DNA of 20,121 nucleotides, taken from NCBI GenBank assembly GCA_034434335.1, contig DAOTZS010000253.1, positions 1 to 20,121 on the forward strand, in the 5' to 3' direction. This DNA comes from DAOTZS01 sp034434335 (lineage in GTDB: Bacteria; Chloroflexota; Anaerolineae; CG2-30-64-16). Every line of letters begins with the position of its first letter. Positions within the stretch are counted from its first letter, which is position 1. The notes under the pieces are model-generated. The model was not told where the DNA came from, did not search any database, and was given only the letters and a program-made list of their open reading frames with translations. Made by a program: the position numbers and the translations under genes. Shown here one piece after another: positions 7,590 through 15,481 of this stretch.

Positions 7590-10448
7590 CTACCAGGCTG
7601 GGGCCGGCGGGGTCCTGCGCGCTCCCCGGCGCAGGAAGAATTTGGTGATCTCCGCCACCACAGCAGGTGTCAATAACAACGGGAAAATGAGCGCCCAGTC
7701 TCGCAGCGTCAGGAAGGTGGTGTCGAAAACCGGGTCCAGCGCCGGTACGTAGATGATTGCCAGCAGGATGGCCAGCGACGATAACACGGCATACTGCATG
7801 TAGCGGTTGGAGAAGACTCCAATGCTCCACAGGCTGAAACGCTCCGAGCGGGCAGTATAAGCCCGGAACAGCTCCGAGATCGAGAGGGCTGTAAACGCCA
7901 TGGTTTGGGCGTGATGCAGGTTGTCAGGAAACTGCGCCAGCCCCACGCGGAAAGCCGTCAGCACGGCGGCCGTAATGGCTATGGCCTGGATGACGATCCC
8001 GATCAGCATCTCCCGATTGATCACCGGCTCGTCAGGTCGCCGCGGGGGGCGATCCATGATGTCGGGGTCCCCTTTCTCCAGGCCCAATGCCAACGCCGGT
8101 GCGCCATCGGTGATCAGGTTCAGCACCAGCAGTTGGATGGCCGTCAACGGCAATGGCCAGCCTAGCAGGGTTGCCAGGAAGATCACCAGTATTTCGCCTA
8201 CGTTACAGGAGAGAAGATAGAAGACAAACTTGCGGATGTTGGAGTAGATAATCCGCCCCTCCTCCACCGCGGCAACGATGGAAGCGTAGTTGTCGTCGGT
8301 CAGCACCATATCGGCAGTTTCTTTGCTTACATCGGTGCCTGTGATGCCCATGGCCACCCCGATATCCGAGCGTTTCAAAGCCGGCGCGTCGTTGACGCCA
8401 TCCCCCGTCATGGCCGCGATGTGGCCGCGAGCCTGCAGCGCCTCGACGATGCGCACCTTATGCTGCGGTGATACCCGGGCGTAAACATCCACATCCTCCA
8501 CAATCTCTCTAAAGGCTTCCTCGTCCAGGGCATCCAGCTCGCGGCCGGTGAGGACCCTGCCGTTAGCTCGCAAGAGGCCAATCTCCCGCGCAATCGCTAC
8601 AGCCGTATTGGGATAGTCACCGGTGATCATCACGGTCTTGATCCCGGCTTTGCGGGCCCGCGCGATGGCCGGCTTCACCTCGGGCCGGGCCGGATCTATC
8701 ATCCCCACCAGGCCGACAAATACCAGGTCGCGCTCTACTTGTTCGGAGGTCAGCGCGTCCCCTTCCGGCAACTCAGGCAGCACACGTACCGCCATGGCCA
8801 GCACCCGCAAGGCGTTCGAGGCCAGAGAGGCATTCATTTCGAGGATGCGCTGGCGATCGGCTTCGGTCATGGGCCGGGCATGTCCATAGCGATAGATGCG
8901 CGTGCACAGGTTCAGAATCACATCCGGCGCACCTTTGACAAAAGCCAGGTAGCGTTCTTCCTCCAGCTTCTCATCCAGGTCGAAATTCTCCAGGGCGAAT
9001 TGAGAGTTGTGCACATCGTGGATGGTGGTCATCCGCTTGCGCTCCGAGTCGAAGGGGATCTCGGCCACGCGCGGCAGGTCCCGTTCCACCTCCTCTCGCC
9101 AGTAGCCGGCTTTGGCAGCCGCCACCACCAGCGCACCTTCGGTTGGATCGCCCACCACGCGCCAGCTCCGGCGCCCGTCCTTGAGGCCGCTGGTCTCGAT
9201 ATAGGCGTCGTTGCATAGCAGCCCAATGCGCAACAGTAAGCTCACGCCGGGGATGCGCGCGGCTTCCACCTCAGTCGAATCAGACCAGAAGGAACCCTCG
9301 GGGGTATATCCTTCCCCCGTGACGGTCAACAGGGTATCGTCTGCCCACACGTGGGTGACGGTCATGGCGTTCTGGGTCAGGGTGCCGGTCTTGTCGGAGC
9401 AGATGGCGGTGGCCGACCCCAGCGCCTCCACTGCCGGCAGGCGGCGCAACAGGGCATGGCGCTGCACCATCCTCTGCATCCCCAGGGCCAGGCAGATGGT
9501 GACCACCGCCGGCAGGCCCTCCGGCACGGCGGCGATGGCCAGGCTGACCGCCACGATAAACATGTCCAGGACCTCCTGGCCCAGGGTTACACCAGGGAGG
9601 GGGTTGAGCAGGTACCGGATGATGCTGATCAGGAAAACGAGGCCACATACCGCAAGCGCGGCGATGCCCAGGGTGCGTCCGAGTTGCTCCAGTTTGCGTT
9701 GCAGAGGGGTGGGCTCGGTCTCGAAGCTCTGGATCATCTCGGCGATCAGGCCAATCTGGGTGTGCATGCCCGTGCTGGAGACCACGCCCCGGCCACGGCC
9801 ATAGGTGACCAGGGTTCCCATGTAAGCGGTGTTCTTGCGGTCTCCCAGGGGGATCTCGCGATCCAGCACCACATCGGCCCGCTTTTGCACGGGCACCGAT
9901 TCACCGGTCAGGCTGGCCTCGTCAATCTTGAGGTTGACTGCCTCAATCAGCCGCACATCCGCGGGGACGTAATTGCCCGTTTCCAGGAGCACGATGTCCC
10001 CGGGCACCAGTTCCCGGGCGGGGACGGTGACCTGGTGCCCATCGCGAATCACCCGTGCCTCGGGCGCAGTCATCTTCTGCAAGGCGGCCAACGCTTCCTC
10101 AGCGCGCGTCTCCTGGATGACTCCCAGCGCGGCATTTAAAACCACAATGGCCAGGATGGCGATCGCTTCGGTGAAGTCGCCCAAGGCCAACGAGATGAGG
10201 CTGGCTACGATCAGGATCATCACCAGAAAGCTTTTGAACTGATCGAGCAGGCGAGCCCAGAGCGTGGGCCGGGGCGCCTCTCGCAACTCGTTGGGGCCAA
10301 AGGCCGCCAGCCGTTCCTGGGCCTCCTGGGTGCTTAGCCCCTTTTCATAATGAGAATGCAGCGCCTCTACAGCGTCAAGCGCAGAAATGGTATGCCAGGC
10401 CGGATCGGCCAGCGTTTCCCGCAACTTTTGGAGCTCCTGAGGGCTCAT
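7590..10448 (-). CDS. Cation-transporting P-type ATPase, type IIA (Ca2+-ATPase-like)
   Basis: 952 residues, full length. The ATG has GGAGGAG four bases upstream. Domains in order: N-terminal cation ATPase domain with FGPNEL; actuator domain with TGES; phosphorylation site DKTGTLT with Asp352; and hinge GDGVNDAP with Asp683 and Asp687. About ten membrane helices are expected. Calcium-site residues are in place: Glu310 in PEGLP of M4, Asn749 and Glu752 in NVGE of M5, and Asn777, Thr780 and Asp781 in NLITD of M6. This is the SERCA/PMR1 pattern and argues for Ca2+ (possibly Mn2+) export rather than Na+ or H+. It stands alone, divergent from the lipoprotein gene at 10681. No binding site for a metal regulator was recognised. 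Confidence 0.93.
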   Translation of the reverse strand: MSPQELQKLRETLADPAWHTISALDAVEALHSHYEKGLSTQEAQERLAAFGPNELREAPRPTLWARLLDQFKSFLVMILIVASLISLALGDFTEAIAILAIVVLNAALGVIQETRAEEALAALQKMTAPEARVIRDGHQVTVPARELVPGDIVLLETGNYVPADVRLIEAVNLKIDEASLTGESVPVQKRADVVLDREIPLGDRKNTAYMGTLVTYGRGRGVVSSTGMHTQIGLIAEMIQSFETEPTPLQRKLEQLGRTLGIAALAVCGLVFLISIIRYLLNPLPGVTLGQEVLDMFIVAVSLAIAAVPEGLPAVVTICLALGMQRMVQRHALLRRLPAVEALGSATAICSDKTGTLTQNAMTVTHVWADDTLLTVTGEGYTPEGSFWSDSTEVEAARIPGVSLLLRIGLLCNDAYIETSGLKDGRRSWRVVGDPTEGALVVAAAKAGYWREEVERDLPRVAEIPFDSERKRMTTIHDVHNSQFALENFDLDEKLEEERYLAFVKGAPDVILNLCTRIYRYGHARPMTEADRQRILEMNASLASNALRVLAMAVRVLPELPEGDALTSEQVERDLVFVGLVGMIDPARPEVKPAIARARKAGIKTVMITGDYPNTAVAIAREIGLLRANGRVLTGRELDALDEEAFREIVEDVDVYARVSPQHKVRIVEALQARGHIAAMTGDGVNDAPALKRSDIGVAMGITGTDVSKETADMVLTDDNYASIVAAVEEGRIIYSNIRKFVFYLLSCNVGEILVIFLATLLGWPLPLTAIQLLVLNLITDGAPALALGLEKGDPDIMDRPPRRPDEPVINREMLIGIVIQAIAITAAVLTAFRVGLAQFPDNLHHAQTMAFTALSISELFRAYTARSERFSLWSIGVFSNRYMQYAVLSSLAILLAIIYVPALDPVFDTTFLTLRDWALIFPLLLTPAVVAEITKFFLRRGARRTPPAPAW

Positions 10449-10588
10449 TTATCTCCTCCGCACAAAGCTCGTAGTAGGACATCAACTTAACGCTGATTTG
10501 CCCTCTTGGCCATGACAAAACTCATAATAGACAAGGCCGTCTCAGCAAGATACCTGACGTACATTTTCGGCCACCGGCCATTATGGAG

Positions 10589-10594
10589 TATAAT
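10589..10594 (+). promoter_or_regulatory. Probable -10 box of the lipoprotein gene
   Basis: A perfect TATAAT stands 86 bases before the ATG at 10681. No good -35 is present at 16-18 bases. An ATG seven bases after the box opens a 20-codon frame (10602-10664) that would be read from a nearly leaderless message. Confidence 0.45.
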
Positions 10595-10680
10595 GGCGGC
10601 CATGGTTCCTCACGCCGTTCGGAGAGGGCCCGATTACGAGCACTTTGGGGTGGGTCAAGTCTGAAACATCGGAGGCGAAC

Positions 10681-12087
10681 ATGAGTCGGCATTGGCATCT
10701 CAAAGGTTTACAGATTCTGGCAGCGGTGTTGGCTGTGTGCCTGGCCGGGATGGCCGGCTGCACAGCGCAGACAGAGCTCCCAGCAAAGCCTACACCGGCG
10801 TTCTGGGCCCCTTCGCCTCCCCCGGCGCAGGTCATGGCAGGACTCACGCCGGCTGCTCCTGCTCCCATCTCCCCCACTCCGACGGTAATTGTCTCCCTGG
10901 CGCTGCCCGACGCGTTTCACTATGAGGTCACTCTGCGTCCTATTGGCTCTTCGGAGGCCTACCAGATAGTCACTTCGGGCCAGTACCGCGCTGGAGACTG
11001 GATGCAAGAAGTGAACAATGGCGCTGGCCTGGCCGAAGAAGCTATCGTAGTGGAAGGCGCCACCTACACCCGGCCGGCCGGGGAAACGACATGGACCCGC
11101 TGGCCAGGGATCAGTTTCGACATGGCCTATGGCCTGGTCTCTCCTTTCACCCCCTTGCGCCTCTATCCGCTGGCCGAGACGCGCACCAAACCGGTCCTGG
11201 AGCCCGTAGCCGGCGCGCCAGAGGCTACATTCCGGGTGCAGACGGTCGTCTCGGCCCTGGCTATCAAACAGTTGCTGGCGACCGGCGCTGCTGCGGTAAC
11301 TGCCGACCCCGCCAGCCGGGCTGCCCTGGAAGCCCAGGCCGCTCCCATGGCAGTCCAACAAACCGTCACCTACTGGGTCGGGGAGGACAACCGTATCTAC
11401 CGCGCCGCGGCCACCCTGCTGATCAAAGATGAGTCGGGCCAGCCGACGCCCTGGCTGGGTGTGACCTGGCGCTTCTGGGGCTACGATGATGCCAGCATTG
11501 CCATCGCGGCGCCGGCCAGCTTCCGCACTGCGCCCGGCCCCATGGCCACCAGCCTCCCCTTGCCCACGCCGCTGCCGCGCCAGCTCACTGCCACCGAGGG
11601 CACGTTGCTGGTACGGGTCTTTGCTGCCCCAGGCATCCTTGCCGACAACCTGTCGGTCACCGTGTACTCCGCCGGAGAGGTGCGCCAGCCTGTTGACTGG
11701 CGCAACCAAGCCGAAGTGCAATTCATCCTGCCGCCCGGCAGGTATGATGTGCTCGTGCAGATGGACTACGCCGAACAATGGATCCGCGACCTGGAGGTCG
11801 TGGCCGGCCAGGCGTTGACGCAAGAGGTTGTCTTCGACTTCGGTTTCCTCCAGCTCACGGTCACCCGCAATGGCGTCACCGTGCCGGTAGACATCGTCAC
11901 CTACCCGACCGGTGAGCGCCAGAACTGGGTGGACTGGCGCTCCGATAACCCCGCCACCATCCGCTTGCGCGCCGGAACCTACGACGCGGAAATCGCCTAC
12001 GACAATTATACCAAAACCAAAGTGGTGACGGGACTGCAGGTCAGGGCTGGGGAGACGACGGTGCAAAATGTGGAGTTAGAGCAGTAA
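10681..12087 (+). CDS. Secreted lipoprotein with two C-terminal beta repeats, function unknown
   Basis: 468 residues; the ATG has GGAGG five bases upstream. The signal peptide ends in the lipobox MAGC (Cys near residue 23), followed by a Pro/Ala/Thr-rich linker to about residue 75. The middle (about 75-300) resembles LppX/LolA-like lipoprotein folds: YEVTLRP and ADWMQEVN-like strand patterns with TYTRPAGETTWTRWPG. This is a weak, by-eye resemblance. The last 160 residues form two tandem units of about 80 residues, each with a V-W-R segment, a G-x-Y-D hairpin (PPGRYDVLV, RAGTYDAEI) and an ending with VVAGQ/VRAGE. That is the pattern of PEGA or carboxypeptidase-regulatory-like beta sandwiches. 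It is anchored outside the membrane and may bind a lipid or polymer. No operon partner: the next gene is convergent. Confidence 0.75.
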   Translation: MSRHWHLKGLQILAAVLAVCLAGMAGCTAQTELPAKPTPAFWAPSPPPAQVMAGLTPAAPAPISPTPTVIVSLALPDAFHYEVTLRPIGSSEAYQIVTSGQYRAGDWMQEVNNGAGLAEEAIVVEGATYTRPAGETTWTRWPGISFDMAYGLVSPFTPLRLYPLAETRTKPVLEPVAGAPEATFRVQTVVSALAIKQLLATGAAAVTADPASRAALEAQAAPMAVQQTVTYWVGEDNRIYRAAATLLIKDESGQPTPWLGVTWRFWGYDDASIAIAAPASFRTAPGPMATSLPLPTPLPRQLTATEGTLLVRVFAAPGILADNLSVTVYSAGEVRQPVDWRNQAEVQFILPPGRYDVLVQMDYAEQWIRDLEVVAGQALTQEVVFDFGFLQLTVTRNGVTVPVDIVTYPTGERQNWVDWRSDNPATIRLRAGTYDAEIAYDNYTKTKVVTGLQVRAGETTVQNVELEQ

Positions 12088-12112
12088 GCCGTACCCTACA
12101 CCCTGGCTCGCG

Positions 12113-12754
12113 TTACAGGGCCAGCATCTCCTGGTCCAGCCGCTCAAAGAAGACCCGCATAAAGGCCTGGCGTTCGGCGGCAATAGCCCGGGCTGTGGCA
12201 GTGTACAGCCGCTCAGGGATGCGGTCGAGTTTGTAGACGAACTCGTGCACTGGGGTGTAGTCCGCCCCTGGCTGGCCGAACCGGGCTTCAGCATCCCCGC
12301 CTTTGCTGGCGATCTCTCGCCAGGGACGGCGCCACAAGGGCGTGCCCCTGGCCCCCGCGTAGGCGAAGACCCGTGCCACCCCGATAGCTCCGATAGCATC
12401 CAACTTATCGGCGTCGTATACCACCTGGGCCTCCAGGGTGCGAGGGGCGGGGTCCTCGCGAAAGCGATGGGCCTCAATAGCATGGGCCACAGCCTCAACA
12501 AACGCGGGCGGCTGAGCGACGAGCACCTGGCGGGCGATCGCCGCCCCCCGCACATGGTGGTCATCACGCCCTTCTACCGCGCCGACATCGTGCAGCAAGG
12601 CGGCCGTACGTACCACGGCCCAATCGGCGCCCTCGGCCAGGGCGATGCGCTCGGCCAGGGCTGTCACCCGCAACACGTGGTCGAAGTCGTGGCTGCCCCC
12701 TTGGGCCCTGTACAGCGCACGGGCTGTTTCAACCTCGATCGGGCACGCGCTCAT
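12113..12754 (-). CDS. HD domain phosphohydrolase
   Basis: A 213-residue soluble protein of the YedJ-like HD family. Metal-binding residues are visible: His26 in SHDFDHVLRV, His55-Asp56 in ALLHDVGA, and an aspartate in VVYDADKLDAIG. A His pair in DDHHVRGA and in AIEAHRF fits the usual HD set. It is expected to hydrolyse a phosphate ester or nucleotide with a divalent metal; the substrate is unknown. The ATG at 12754 overlaps the end of the upstream membrane-protein gene by 26 bases, and AGGAG lies nine bases before it, so it is the last gene of a coupled operon. The link to glycan synthesis is by position only. Confidence 0.85.
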   Translation of the reverse strand: MSACPIEVETARALYRAQGGSHDFDHVLRVTALAERIALAEGADWAVVRTAALLHDVGAVEGRDDHHVRGAAIARQVLVAQPPAFVEAVAHAIEAHRFREDPAPRTLEAQVVYDADKLDAIGAIGVARVFAYAGARGTPLWRRPWREIASKGGDAEARFGQPGADYTPVHEFVYKLDRIPERLYTATARAIAAERQAFMRVFFERLDQEMLAL

Positions 12755-13715
12755 GGCTGCTTTCTCCTGCCTTCCGACGGCCCCGTAACCAGAAGAAACC
12801 GCCCGGCAACCCTCCCAGGATCACCACCACCTGCATCAGCAGCGAGACGGCCAACGCATGGTCTGCCGGCACCCCAGCTAACCCATAGAAAAACGGATAG
12901 GCGTTCTGGCTTACCCCGATGCCGCCGATGGAAATCGGCACCATCAGCACCAGCGCGATAATGGGGTTGAACAGGAGGATGGCCATCAGAGGCATCAGGC
13001 CCTGCATGGATTGGGAGAGCAACCAGTTGACCAGGGTGGTGCAGAGGATGCCCAGGAGGGCGATACCGAAGGCCAGGGCCAGGGCACCATAGCGAAAGCG
13101 GTAGGCGTTGAAGGCATCGGAGATACGGCCCCAGATGGGCGCCAGGGGCGCCAGCCAGCGCCAGCCGAAAAAGCGGCTGATAAGCGCGCGCAGCCGCCGG
13201 CTCAACAGGGTGCCAAACCCCAGCGCTAACACCAGCAAAGCAACGACCGCTACCCACTCCACCGACTGCAGGTCGGCACGGCCGGTGATGTTCACCGCCA
13301 CGATGGCCGCCAACCCGGCTGTGCTCATGTACGCCAGCAGCCCCACAATCCGGTCCACAATCACCGAGACCGCCGCGGCTGCTGCCCGCTCAGTGTAGCG
13401 TGCCAGGCCATAGCCCCGCATCACGTCTCCGCCCACATTGGCCGGCAGGAGGTTGTTAAAGAAGAAGCCGATAAAGAGGAACTCCAGCACAGCCCGCAGT
13501 GGCACTGACACCCCCTGAGCACGCAGCAACACCTGCCACTTGAGGCCGTTCACCGCGATTGCCACCAGATAAAGGGCCAGGGCCGCCAGAAACAACCACA
13601 AGTTCGCCGAGGCGAGCTGGCCGGCCACCTCGGCCAGGTTAACGCGGCTGAAGACCCAGACGATCAGCCCCAAGCTGATCAGCACCTTCGCAATGTCGAA
13701 AAGCTGTCCGCGCAA
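12729..13715 (-). CDS. Flippase-like / LPG-synthase-type transmembrane protein (AglD family)
   Basis: A 328-residue multipass membrane protein with about eight hydrophobic helices. The segment LPANVGGDVMRGYGLARYTE, then AAVSVIVDRIVGL, is the signature of the lysylphosphatidylglycerol synthase transmembrane family (UPF0104, AglD). PISIGGIGVSQNAYPFFY near the C-terminus is also characteristic. These proteins sit beside glycosyltransferases and are thought to help move or modify lipid-linked sugars; direct evidence is limited. The start is a TTG with AGGAG six bases upstream; the site lies at the end of the glycosyltransferase gene. The downstream HD gene overlaps it. No soluble MprF catalytic domain is present, so it is not a full LPG synthase. 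Confidence 0.85.
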   Translation of the reverse strand: MRGQLFDIAKVLISLGLIVWVFSRVNLAEVAGQLASANLWLFLAALALYLVAIAVNGLKWQVLLRAQGVSVPLRAVLEFLFIGFFFNNLLPANVGGDVMRGYGLARYTERAAAAAVSVIVDRIVGLLAYMSTAGLAAIVAVNITGRADLQSVEWVAVVALLVLALGFGTLLSRRLRALISRFFGWRWLAPLAPIWGRISDAFNAYRFRYGALALAFGIALLGILCTTLVNWLLSQSMQGLMPLMAILLFNPIIALVLMVPISIGGIGVSQNAYPFFYGLAGVPADHALAVSLLMQVVVILGGLPGGFFWLRGRRKAGESSHERVPDRG

Positions 13716-13724
13716 AAAACGCTC

Positions 13725-14717
13725 CTATCGCCCCCTTCCACCATATCCAGAGTCACTACTTCCGGCCAGCAGCGTGGGATGCAGATCATCCTGGCGGGCA
13801 CTGCGCTCGCGCTCACCCTTTACATCGGCCTTCTGTGACCAGGCCATATCCCAGACCACGTGGCGCTCCTTCTTGATCGCGAAATCGTACCATCCTAAGA
13901 GACGCGACCACAGCTCCAGGCCAGCCAGCAACCCCAATACCGCCACTAACCGCACCGCGCCCCAGATCTCCTTAAGGGCTATCTTGATCACGCGGGTATT
14001 CTGGATACTGGACACCGCGTAGCCATATTTCGCCTTCAGATAGAGGTGGCCGGCGTGGTTACGTCGGCGCTGGCGCACAAAGTCCCTGATCGTGTCTGGC
14101 CCTGTGTTGTAGACGATGGCATCCGGCGCATAGCGGACACTCATCCCACGCTGCACTACCAACGCCTCCACAAAGGCCTCGTCCATCGCCACATCGGGCG
14201 GGATACGCTCAAACACCTTGCGGAAGGCGATCATCTCGCCCAGGCGCGGGATCTCCAGGCACAGTTGATGCTCCAGGCGCAGGCGCAGGTGAGTGAACAG
14301 CCCTACCAGATGGTCTGGCGTGTTGACCGGGATCTTATGCGCGCCGGTCATGCCCACCGTAGGATCCTCGAACATGCGCACCAGGTTCTCCACCGCGTGG
14401 GCATCGGGCAAGGTGTCGCCACTCTCCAGGACGCAGATTTCCTCCCTGGCATTGGCCAGGAAGGCGTTGACGGCGGCCGTCTTGCCTTCGCGCCGGGGCT
14501 GTACGATCAGCCTGATGCGCGGATCACGCGCTGCATAGGATTCCACAATGGGCACCGTGTTGTCGGTACAGCCACTGGCCACGACGATGATCTCGCTAAT
14601 CTCCACCTGGCGCAGGTGCTGGTCAAGCAGTGCGTCCAGCAGGCGTCCAATATTGGCCTCTTCATTATAGGCGGTGATCCCCACACTACAGCGGAATCGT
14701 GGTTTCTGGTGATCCAA
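13725..14717 (-). CDS. Family 2 glycosyltransferase (membrane-associated)
   Basis: About 330 residues. The GT-A fold starts with SVGITAYNEEANIGRLLDAL. A VASGCTDNT nucleotide-sugar segment follows, then ESGD at the DxD position, an acceptor-side MDEAFVEA motif, and RQRRRNHAGH matching the Q/RxxRW-like region of processive or polyprenyl-type enzymes. A hydrophobic stretch near the C-terminus (VRLVAVLGLLAGLELWSRLL) suggests membrane association. The start is uncertain. A TTG at 14717 has GGAGG seven bases upstream. A GTG at 14783 would be nearly leaderless, directly behind the TATAAT. The likely role is extending or priming a lipid-linked or surface glycan with the next gene. The gene opens a three-gene operon with stop-to-start gaps under 30 bases. 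Confidence 0.87.
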   Translation of the reverse strand: MDHQKPRFRCSVGITAYNEEANIGRLLDALLDQHLRQVEISEIIVVASGCTDNTVPIVESYAARDPRIRLIVQPRREGKTAAVNAFLANAREEICVLESGDTLPDAHAVENLVRMFEDPTVGMTGAHKIPVNTPDHLVGLFTHLRLRLEHQLCLEIPRLGEMIAFRKVFERIPPDVAMDEAFVEALVVQRGMSVRYAPDAIVYNTGPDTIRDFVRQRRRNHAGHLYLKAKYGYAVSSIQNTRVIKIALKEIWGAVRLVAVLGLLAGLELWSRLLGWYDFAIKKERHVVWDMAWSQKADVKGERERSARQDDLHPTLLAGSSDSGYGGRGR

Positions 14718-14791
14718 GACGTTGCCTCCGTAGCGCGGCGCTTGCGCGGTATAGAGAGATACATCATTTCGGACCGAGCTCACGGCTTGCC

Positions 14792-14821
14792 ATTATAACA
14801 GAGTTTTCTCCGAAGGCACAA
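14792..14821 (-). promoter_or_regulatory. Promoter of the glycosyltransferase operon
   Basis: On the minus strand a perfect TATAAT (14792-14797) lies 18 bases after TTGTGC (14816-14821). It is divergent from the riboswitch promoter, with about 30 bases between the two -35 boxes. Confidence 0.6.
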
Positions 14822-14852
14822 CCGGCGGCTTATACATCCTATCTGGGCTCAT

Positions 14853-14881
14853 TTGACACCCACCACCCTTTATGCTATCCT
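14853..14881 (+). promoter_or_regulatory. Promoter of the cobalamin-riboswitch operon
   Basis: TTGACA (14853-14858), a 17-base spacer and TATCCT (14876-14881). Transcription should begin near 14888, about 20 bases before the first paired arm of the riboswitch. Confidence 0.7.
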
Positions 14882-14909
14882 TACGCCGCTTGCACAACCG
14901 AATACAGAG

Positions 14910-15019
14910 ACACAGGGCCCCGGAGGAAGTCCGGTGAGAAGCCGGCGCTGTCCCGCAACTGTATGTCGGCGGTCGCCTCAGGTGGCACGACCGATGAGCC
15001 AGGAACTCCACCCCTGTGT
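14910..15019 (+). promoter_or_regulatory. Cobalamin (B12) riboswitch aptamer
   Basis: The closing stem ACACAGGG (14910-14917) pairs with CCCTGTGT (15012-15019). Inside are the family landmarks in order: GGAGGAAGTCCGGTGAGAAG with the CCGG hairpin, the core GCTGTCCCGCAACTGTA (14947-14963), and the B12-box-like GATGAGCCAGGA (14993-15004). Between core and box there is only one short arm (CGGTCG with CGACCG), so the element is compact at about 110 nt and lacks the long peripheral arms of the largest class. It should sense a cobalamin and act on the terminator just downstream. The ligand form (adenosyl-, methyl- or hydroxo-) is not decided here. Confidence 0.93.
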
Positions 15020-15043
15020 GTTCTCAACGACCTTCGAGGTAAA

Positions 15044-15091
15044 GGGAGTGGGAACCAGCCCCGGCTGAATCCGGGTCTGCAATCCGCTCCC
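15044..15091 (+). promoter_or_regulatory. Candidate antiterminator pairing of the riboswitch
   Basis: GGGAGTGG (15044-15051) can pair with CCGCTCCC (15084-15091) with one G-T pair, enclosing a small CCCGG/CCGGG hairpin. The 3' arm shares its last bases with the 5' arm of the terminator, so the two structures compete. Confidence 0.45.
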
Positions 15092-15124
15092 CTTGCCTGT
15101 ACCAGGCAAGGGGTTTTTGTTTTT
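15089..15124 (+). terminator. Riboswitch-controlled intrinsic terminator
   Basis: CCCCTTGCCTG (15089-15099) pairs perfectly with CAGGCAAGGGG (15103-15113) around a three-base loop, followed by TTTTTGTTTTT. This is a strong Rho-independent terminator directly after the aptamer and indicates premature termination when cobalamin is plentiful. Confidence 0.9.
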
Positions 15125-15130
15125 GTTATG

Positions 15131-15158
15131 AACGCCCCGGCCTGGGGCGTTTCTTTTT
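15131..15158 (+). terminator. Second, tandem intrinsic terminator
   Basis: AACGCCCC (15131-15138) pairs with GGGGCGTT (15144-15151) across five bases, followed by TTCTTTTT. It begins seven bases after the T tract of the first terminator, giving a tandem stop before the structural genes. Confidence 0.75.
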
Positions 15159-15168
15159 GCTGTAATCG

Positions 15169-15464
15169 GGGATGGTTCAATTGACCAGGGAAATAGGTTT
15201 ACTCTTTTTGCAGCCCACTAGAATTGCCGCCCAGGGCCCTCACCCCTTCCCCTGCCCCTCCCCTCTCCCGCCGCCAAAGGCGAGCGGGAGAGGGGAGGGG
15301 TGAGAAAAGGGTTTTGCGGCGGCCGAAGGCCGCCGCAAAACCCTCCATTCAATCCCCCCCTCCCCCCTGGCCGCAGGCCGAGGGGAGAGGGGGGACAAAG
15401 GGGGGGTGAGGGGCAATGAATGCCCGGCGAGGCAGAAAGTGTCAACCGGTTTCTGAACCATCCC
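15169..15464. repeat. MITE-like 296-bp palindrome-rich element before the B12 operon
   Basis: An exact 11-bp inverted repeat bounds the block: GGGATGGTTCA (15169-15179) and TGAACCATCCC (15454-15464). Inside are two long hairpins: a 17-bp stem (15255-15271 with 15284-15300) and a perfect 17-bp stem (15308-15324 with 15328-15344), followed by C- and G-run segments. No credible reading frame lies within. No clear target duplication abuts the ends. It fills most of the gap between the terminators and the first gene. Confidence 0.55.
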
Positions 15465-15481
15465 AGTGATCGAATGTGAGC

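Noticed and set aside
10708..12066. 452-codon minus-strand frame opposite the lipoprotein gene
   Set aside because: The plus-strand gene has a signal peptide, lipobox and ribosome site. The antisense product is rich in Gly, His and Arg with no domain pattern.
15181..15209. Internal promoter starting with TTGACC downstream of the riboswitch terminators
   Set aside because: No acceptable -10 box is found at 16-18 bases; the spacing fails.
15240..15420. CRISPR-like repeats
   Set aside because: The repeats are inverted hairpins of different sequence, with no regular direct repeat-spacer pattern.
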